From positions 54,599,899 to 54,663,898 of the forward strand of contig CP136067.1 of the NCBI GenBank assembly GCA_032622095.1: 64,000 nt of DNA. Direction: 5' to 3'. This DNA is from Siphonodentalium dalli (Eukaryota > Mollusca > Scaphopoda > Gadilida > Siphonodentaliidae). Under the pieces are notes generated by a model that saw only the letters and a list, made by a program, of their open reading frames with translations, did no database searches and had not been told where the DNA came from. This document shows positions 58,014-64,000 of the stretch, piece by piece; the first letter of the stretch is position 1; the number at the start of each line of letters is the position of its first letter. Position numbers and translations under genes: made by a program.

Positions 58014-60416
58014 ATGTTTTTAGATTTTAACCAGCACCTGACAGTGATGTACACCAACATCGATTCTTTTATCAATAAAAGAGCAGAGCTCGAAACACTA
58101 ATGGAAATAAAGATGCCGGACATCTTGATTTTAACAGAGGTTAAACCCAAAAACGCGAGGAATCTCAAAATACAAGAATTTTTTATCGAAGGGTACAATA
58201 TATTCCATACACCATTAGAAAAGGGAAGAGGCACAGCCATATATGTCAAAGAGAAGCTACACGCTACCTCCATCGACAACAAATCAGATTACGAGGAATC
58301 AGTATGGTGCCAAATTAAACTGAGAGGAAATGATAGACTGTTGCTAGGAGCAATATACAGAAGTCCGAACAGCGATGGAGATAATAACTCTAATTTGAAC
58401 AAAATACTGGAGGAAATGGCCAATCGGAATGAAACCCACAAACTATTCATTGGAGATTTTAATTACCCATCCATCAACTGGGAAAATAGAAGTACATATC
58501 TAAGTACAGAGAGTGACACATTTAAGTTCATCGAGAGTATTAACAATACAGGCCTACACCAACATGTTGAGGAAATAACACGGATCAGAACAGGCCAAAA
58601 TCCTAATTTGCTGGACCTAATACTAACAAATGAAGAGAATATATATATGATATATGAAATAGAATATCTCCCACCGGTGGGCAAGAGTGATCACCTTGTA
58701 CTTATAACAAAATTCAGATGCTACTCGCAGGAAGAGGAGAAGAATAAAAACGACATATTCCAATTCCATAAATTAGACACCATGGAAGTTCACGAAAAAA
58801 TGATTGAGGTGCAGTGGGAGCTTATAAATGAGATGGATGTTGATCAGGCATGGAATTTTATAAAAGAGAACATAAGAAACGTAACAGAAGAAGTGACGCC
58901 CAAAAGAAAGAACAAGAATAAAACCAAAAAGAAAATATGGATGACAAAAGAGGCGTTATCATCTGTTAAAGAGAAACAGAAAATATGGAAGAAATACTTG
59001 AAGTACAAATCGGAAGATAACTATAAAAAGTATTTAACTTCAAGAAATAAGACAACCAAATTATGCCGAGAAGCCCACAAGAACTATGAGAAAAAACTTG
59101 TTCAAAACTTCAAATCGGACCAAAAATCATTCTGGTCATACGTCAGACAAAAGACAAAAGTTAAAACCGGGATAGCAGATCTTGAAAATGAAACTGGAGA
59201 AACAATAAGTGAAAACCAGGAGAAAGCAGAAATCCTAAACGCATTTTTTGCCAGTGTGTACACCATAGAAGACGAACCGGCGCCTGAGATGGATGGCGAA
59301 GAATTCAACATTGAGCTCAGCGAAATTGAAGTGACCCCTAACTTAGTTGAGAAAAAGCTACTCAAGTTGGATTCATCTAAATCCCCAGGCGAGGACAATA
59401 TTCACCCAGCAATATTGAGGCATGCAGCAACATCACTCAGTACCCCCCTCAGCACACTATTCAACAAAACACTAAGGGAGGGAAAAATACCTGAGGACTG
59501 GAAAAATGCAACAGTTGTACCCATTTTCAAGAAGGGAAAAAAGAGCAACCCTGGGAATTACAGACCAGTTAGCCTGACCAGCATTATCTGTAAAGTTATG
59601 GAGAGGATCATCAGGGATGAAGTGGTTAAGCATATGGTCTCCAATGACTTATTCAATAAAGAACAGCATGGGTTTCGAGCTAAAAGATCATGTGTAACAC
59701 AGCTACTTGAAGTACAAGATGACTGGTTCAGAGCACTTGAGGATGAAAACAATATAGATGCAATATACCTTGACTTCAGGAAAGCCTTCGACACAGTGCC
59801 ACATGGAAGGCTAATGAAAAAGTTATCATTCTACGGAATTAAAGGAGAGGTTTACAGCTGGATTAAGGATTTTTTATCAGGAAGGAAGCAGGCAGTCAGA
59901 GTATCTGACAAATATTCATCGCAGAAAAAAGTAACTAGTGGCATCCCTCAAGGCTCAGTTCTAGGACCGATATTGTTTTTAAACTTCATCAATGACATCA
60001 CCAATAATGTGAAGAGCAATGTCAAGATTTTTGCTGATGACACCAAACTGTATAGAAATGTCAATAACCAAGAAGATGCAGAAGATTTACAGCGAGACCT
60101 TGACCAGCTATCTGACTGGTCCGACAAATGGTTATTGAGATTTAACGCAGCAAAATGCAAAGTGATGCATATAGGGAAAAGCAACACGGGGCAAAAGTAC
60201 AACATCACAGAGAATGAGTCACATTATGAAATAGAGGAAACCACGGAAGAAAAGGACATAGGAGTCATCTTTAACAACAACATGAAATTCTCAACACATA
60301 TTGCAAAGAGCGTCCAAAGAGCCAATCAAAGAATAGGCATAATAAACAGAACTTTCAGCTACATCGATGAAGTGATGCTAAAATCCTATACAAATCTTTT
60401 GTTCGACCAGTATTAG
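58014..60416 (+). CDS. LINE ORF2: endonuclease-reverse transcriptase
   Basis: 800 codons from ATG 58014. The N-terminal endonuclease/exonuclease/phosphatase domain has LTEVKP (catalytic Glu), GAIYRSPN, FIGDFNYPSINW and GKSDHLVL (SDH near residue 225); it nicks target DNA. The RT domain runs from about residue 455: LDSSKSPGEDNIHPAIL, GNYRPVSLTSIICKVMERII, EQHGFRAKRSC, AIYLDFRKAFDTVPH, SGIPQGSVLGPILF and FADD at about residue 673, the catalytic aspartates. The frame ends at 60416 because a base is lost before the LYKSFVRPVLEYGSSIW block; the next frame continues the thumb/connection region. All catalytic motifs are intact. Confidence 0.9.
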   Translation: MFLDFNQHLTVMYTNIDSFINKRAELETLMEIKMPDILILTEVKPKNARNLKIQEFFIEGYNIFHTPLEKGRGTAIYVKEKLHATSIDNKSDYEESVWCQIKLRGNDRLLLGAIYRSPNSDGDNNSNLNKILEEMANRNETHKLFIGDFNYPSINWENRSTYLSTESDTFKFIESINNTGLHQHVEEITRIRTGQNPNLLDLILTNEENIYMIYEIEYLPPVGKSDHLVLITKFRCYSQEEEKNKNDIFQFHKLDTMEVHEKMIEVQWELINEMDVDQAWNFIKENIRNVTEEVTPKRKNKNKTKKKIWMTKEALSSVKEKQKIWKKYLKYKSEDNYKKYLTSRNKTTKLCREAHKNYEKKLVQNFKSDQKSFWSYVRQKTKVKTGIADLENETGETISENQEKAEILNAFFASVYTIEDEPAPEMDGEEFNIELSEIEVTPNLVEKKLLKLDSSKSPGEDNIHPAILRHAATSLSTPLSTLFNKTLREGKIPEDWKNATVVPIFKKGKKSNPGNYRPVSLTSIICKVMERIIRDEVVKHMVSNDLFNKEQHGFRAKRSCVTQLLEVQDDWFRALEDENNIDAIYLDFRKAFDTVPHGRLMKKLSFYGIKGEVYSWIKDFLSGRKQAVRVSDKYSSQKKVTSGIPQGSVLGPILFLNFINDITNNVKSNVKIFADDTKLYRNVNNQEDAEDLQRDLDQLSDWSDKWLLRFNAAKCKVMHIGKSNTGQKYNITENESHYEIEETTEEKDIGVIFNNNMKFSTHIAKSVQRANQRIGIINRTFSYIDEVMLKSYTNLLFDQY

Positions 60417-60915
60417 AATACGGATCATCCATTTGGAACCCACACTATAAGAAATACAAAACCATGATAGAAAGCGTACAGAGACGAGCAACGAGAATAG
60501 TCACAAGCTTGAGGGGCATGCAGTACGAAGAAAGGATAACGAAACTAGGCATTCCAACAGGAGAGAACGATGTGACATGATCCAAATTTTCAAGATAATA
60601 GAAGGATATGATGAAGCTGATCTACCAATGATAATGGATAAAGAGAGTCGAACAAGAGGGCACAGTAAAAAATTAAGAAAGGAACTATTCACTAGTACAA
60701 GGACAAGCAACAATTTTGTGGCGAGAAATATAAATCCATGGAACGGTCTAACGGATATATGCGTCTCGGCAAATACGATCAATGAGTTTAAATCAATTCT
60801 TAATGACCAATGGAGAGACAAAGAAAATAAATTCCACTACGATTTCAATGACATGCGCAACGCAAATTTGAAATCAAGGACTAACATATTAGCCACAACA
60901 AGCGAAAGCTTATAA
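60386..60915 (+). pseudogene. LINE ORF2 C-terminal part, frameshifted
   Basis: In the next frame, from about 60386: LYKSFVRPVLEYGSSIWNPH, YKKYKTMIESVQRRATRIVT and MQYEERITKLGIPT. A second shift near 60560-60570 leads to RRERCDMIQIFKIIEGYDEA, SRTRGHSKKLRKELF and NPWNGLTDICVSANTINEFK, ending at 60915. These blocks are the conserved C-terminal region of CR1/L2 RT proteins, so the shifts are mutations, not the natural end. Confidence 0.82.
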
Positions 60916-61129
60916 TGCTCAAGAATACAGGTAAATACAGGTAAATTATTTCATTTAAATTTTAGATTAAAATTTAAAAATATACAGTCCCAGTATTTAC
61001 AGTATACTAAGTCCAAGTCTTTATAATCTGTTGAGTGACCCCACAGTCATTTACTTGCTTTGTTAGTAATAATTTGAAGGATTACTTGTTAAAACGCAAT
61101 TGTTTAATATCAAAATATTTTATGTATTT

Positions 61130-61570
61130 TTTATAATTTCTATTTATATGTAATACTATAATCTTGGTGGCGTTACCATTTCTGACTATGGTTTTCTTGG
61201 TTTTCTTTGTGTCGGGGTAGCGTCATCGGAACATATAAGTTTTTAATGCAGATCGAAAATCGGTTAGCAAACAAGATTGCCGAATTTCATTTGGTAGAGA
61301 GTTCCAAATGTCGGGACAGGCTACCGAGAAAGCTCTGTCGCCGACGGTCATAAGATTTGCACCTTGAGGGCAGAGAAGGGACGATTCACCAGAACGAAGT
61401 GTTCGCCGGGGGGTGTATGGATAGACCAGACTGTTAATATATTCGGGAAGGGAATCAGAGACAAACATCCGACGGAAACCAAATGTGGCTATTTTGAATT
61501 GTATCCGATCTTTGATAGGTAGCCAGTGAAGGTCGGCGTGCAAATATGTACATATCATTGTTACTTATAA
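61130..61570 (-). mobile_element. 5'-truncated LINE fragment, opposite strand
   Basis: On the - strand, 61558-61223 codes LHADLHWLPIKDRIQFKIAT, YPYTPRRTLRSGESSLLCPQ, VGDRAFSVACPDIWNSLPNE and FRSALKTYMFR-stop. HWLPIKxRI, TLRS and GDRAFSVxxPxxWNSLP are the C-terminal end of a reverse-transcriptase protein common in jockey/CR1-like LINEs. Homology stops near 61560, so it is 5'-truncated. The 3' flank AAGAAAACCATAGTCAGAAA + TGGTAACGCCACCAA recurs at 29670 and 28668. Confidence 0.8.
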
Positions 61571-61574
61571 ATGT

Positions 61575-62125
61575 ATTTATGTGAAATGTTGTATCTCAAT
61601 ACTCATGTTGATTTGTGAGTTTGGAGAATAAACTTGATTGAGACTTAACTCAGTATATGATATCACGAATGAAGCTTGCCAAGAATAAGGATAAGACTTC
61701 CCAGCTTTCGAGGCAAAATCGAGAGCTGGATGACTGAGGGTGACTAGAAAGCCATCCATAAACGACGACAATCGAAAAAGAGGGAGAAATGAACGAAATT
61801 AGTATTTCGAATACGTTTTTTCTTTCTTCACAATTTAGGTAAATGGAAGAATGCATTCCTTACATGGTTATCTCCAAAATGTCCTAAACGCATCTGGTAG
61901 GAAAGATAATAAGTTTTATTTGTTAATACTCACTGACTTTATGAGGTCACAAAACAATCGGAACATTGTCCCGTTGTGTGAGTCTTCACGTATGACCAGC
62001 GTGTAAATCGGGTCTCAGCTCTCGGTATATAACATGTTCAACAAACGGACATGTGCCGTTTCTTAGTAAAGAAAGGTTTACGTAATCAAAGGCTTATTTA
62101 CAGGACAAAAGCGCACACATACATG
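61575..62125. other. Non-coding, no gene recognised
   Basis: AT-rich DNA without supported features. Confidence 0.4.
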
Positions 62126-62166
62126 TAATGCCCTAAGTAATCGACTCCTTAAACACAGCAGAATTA
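62126..62166. mobile_element. Tc1/mariner-like MITE end fragment
   Basis: TGTAATGCCCTAAGTAATCG then ACTCCTTAAACACAGCAGAATTAA, one terminus of the family seen at 18772; the rest is missing. Confidence 0.55.
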
Positions 62167-62200
62167 AGCAGCGTGAATTTAGTTACTTATTCCTTATTCA

Positions 62201-64000
62201 AAAAATTTGGGGAAATGTGGCAAATGACCATGGCAACGTCTTAAGTAGGGCGAGACAAAACTTCCTGTGAAAAATTTTTTCGAAAAAAAGTTCCAAAATG
62301 CACGAAATTAGGCAAAGTCCGAAAATGAACGGAAATTGGCCGAAACAAGTGCGGTGCCATAAATGGCCACCTCGGCCAAATATTTTGAGCCGAACAAAAT
62401 TTGGGTCGAGTCCGAAAAAGTGGGTCGAATCCCAGTTTTCGCTCTGCTCGGTCGGGAAAATTTCGGAAAATGTGGCAAACTGTCACATATTAAAAAATGG
62501 CCACCTGGGCCGAACTTTTTGGGCTGAAAAGTTTTTGGGTCGAGTCCCAAAAAGTGGGTCAAATAGAAATTCCCGCTCTGCTCGGTCAGGAAAATTTGGG
62601 GAAATGTGGCAAATGACCATGGCAACGTCTTAAGTAGGGCGAGACAAAACTTCCTGTGAAATTTATTTTTCGAAAAAAAGTTCCAAAATGCACGAAATTA
62701 GGCAAAGTCCGAAAATGAACGGAAATTGGCCGAAACAAGTGCGGAGCCATAAATGGCCACCTCGGCCAAAATATTTGGGCCAAAAAAAAATTGGGTCGAG
62801 TCCGAAAAAGTGGGTCGAATCCCAGTTTTCGCTCTGCTCGGTCGGGAAAATTTCGGAAAATGTGGCAAACTGTCACATATTAAAAAATGGCCACCTGGGC
62901 CGAACTTTTTGGGCTGAAAAGTTTTTGGGTCGAGTCCCAAAAAGTGGGTCAAATAGAAATTCCCGCTCTGCTCGGTCAGGAAAATTTGGGGAAATGTGGC
63001 AAATGACCATGGCAACGTCTTAAGTAGGGCGAGACAAAAGTTCCTGTAAAATTTATTTTTCGAAAAAAAGTTCCAAAATGCACGAAATTAGGCAAAGTCC
63101 GAAAATGAACGGAAATTGGCCGAAACAAGTGCGGAGCCATAAATGGCCACCTCGGCCAAAATATTTGGGCCGAAAAAAAATTGGGTCGAGTCCGAAAAAG
63201 TGGGTCGAATCCCAGTTTTCGCTCTGCTCGGTCGGGAAAATTTCGGAAAATGTGGCAAACTGTCACATATTAAAAAATGGCCACCTGGTCCGAAATTTTT
63301 GGGCTGAAAAGTTTTTGGGTCGAGTCCCAAAAAGTGGGTCAAATAGAAATTCCCGCTCTGCTCGGTCAGGAAAATTTGGGGAAATGTGGCAAATGACCAT
63401 GGCAACGTCTTAAGTAGGGCGAGACAAAACTTCCTGTGAAATTTATTTTTCGAAAAAAAGTTCCAAAATGCACGAAATTAGGCAAAGTCCGAAAATGAAC
63501 GGAAATTGGCCGAAACAAGTGCGGAGCCATAAATGGCCACCTCGGCCAAATATTTGGGCCGAACAAAATTTGGGTCGAGTCCGAAAAAGTGGGTCGAATC
63601 CCAGTTTTCGCTCTGCTCGGTCGGAAAAATTTCGGAAAATGTGGCAAACTGTCACATATTAAAAAATGGCCACCTGGGCCGAACTTTTTGGGCTGAAAAA
63701 TTTTTGGGTCGAGTCCCAAAAAGTGGGTCAAATAGAAATTCCCGCTCTGCGCGGTCAGGAAAATTTGGGGAAATGTGGCAAATGACCATGGCAACGTCTT
63801 AAGTAGGGCGAGACAAAACTTCCTGTGAAATTTATTTTTCGAAAAAAAGTTCCAAAATGCACGAAATTAGGCAAAGTCCGAAAATGAACGGAAATTGGCC
63901 GAAACAAGTGCGGAGCCATAAATGGCCACCTCGGCCAAAATATTTGGGCCGAAAAAAAATTGGGTCGAGTACGAAAAAGTGGGTCGAATCCCAGTTTTCG
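62201..64000. repeat. 390-bp satellite array, at least 4.6 units, runs off the window
   Basis: The word CAAATGACCATGGCAACGTC starts at 62221, 62610, 63000, 63390 and 63779, a period of 389-390 bp. Units are about 98% alike by eye. Within each unit two related ~130-bp subunits carry AAATGGCCACCT, GGGTCGAGTCC, AAAAAGTGGGTC, GCTCTGCTCGGTC and GGAAAATTT. The third ~130 bp is more different, so this looks like a higher-order repeat. Open frames in several frames on both strands repeat with the unit because 390 is divisible by 3. Confidence 0.92.

Larger units (their letters stand above)
57106..60950 (+). mobile_element. CR1/L2-group LINE, near full length
   Basis: ORF1 (zinc finger plus coiled coil), a 19-base gap, ORF2 (endonuclease plus reverse transcriptase), then a 3' tail with a short repeat AATACAGGTA twice (60926-60946). 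APE-type endonuclease, RT layout, PHD-like ORF1 and microsatellite-like tail fit the CR1/L2 group of non-LTR retrotransposons. One frameshift in ORF1 and two in the ORF2 C-terminal part make this copy inactive but young, since all domains are otherwise open. Confidence 0.85.

Noticed and set aside
62298..63802. Repeated open frames of ~105-142 codons on both strands
   Set aside because: They recur with the 390-bp satellite unit in several frames on both strands at once; they are by-products of the repeat length and composition, not genes.

Overview
This is an AT-rich (roughly 60-65% A+T by eye) animal nuclear-genome window. The evidence is spliced genes with GT-AG introns of 1-25 kb, non-LTR retrotransposons, many small DNA transposons with target-site duplications (TSDs), and minisatellite and satellite DNA. 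Repeat style and gene content suggest a marine invertebrate, lophotrochozoan or invertebrate deuterostome, but nothing fixes the species. There are no bacterial-style operons, CRISPR arrays or phage genes.

Two host genes are supported. (1) A complete five-exon ropporin-1-like gene (ROPN1L family, RIIa dimerisation/docking domain, sperm flagellar radial-spoke/AKAP partner) lies on the + strand, coding bases 5239-18608. All four splice phases join and give 222 residues. (2) A Golgi-type carbohydrate 6-O-sulfotransferase (CHST1/CHST3 type) lies on the - strand. The exon with the 5'-PAPS-binding loop is at 51945-52218 and the last exon, with the 3'-phosphate-binding motif, is at 26376-27159. Their splice phases match across a ~24.8 kb intron; the exon(s) for the N-terminal membrane anchor were not found.

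Everything else is mobile or repetitive. 1-25 kb: ROPN1L with hAT-like, piggyBac-like and Tc1/mariner-like non-autonomous elements in or near its introns, a two-stop coding relic at 12480-12816, then a ~2 kb minisatellite at 21-23 kb. 24.5-33 kb: TTAA-flanked elements, the sulfotransferase 3' exon, a 130-bp tandem repeat and a duplicated block with 16-bp repeats. 33.1-41.75 kb: a three-level nest. A TTAA-type element with ~1.1 kb inverted arms is interrupted by a 4.0 kb hAT-like element (8-bp TSD), which is interrupted by a 2.8 kb element with 344-bp inverted repeats beginning CACACTG (5-bp TSD). Related unoccupied sites for both insertions are in the same window. 42-56 kb: diverged repeat families, palindromes, tandem duplications and the sulfotransferase 5'-PSB exon. 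57.1-60.95 kb: a nearly complete CR1/L2-group LINE with a few frameshifts. 61.1-61.6 kb: a second, truncated LINE fragment. 62.2-64 kb: the start of a 390-bp satellite array running off the window.

The two host genes show no functional link. The most unusual content is the dated transposon nest, the CACACTG-ended element with its three-fold internal motif, and a small set of CAG-ended elements with 6-bp TSDs and palindromic subterminal arrays.
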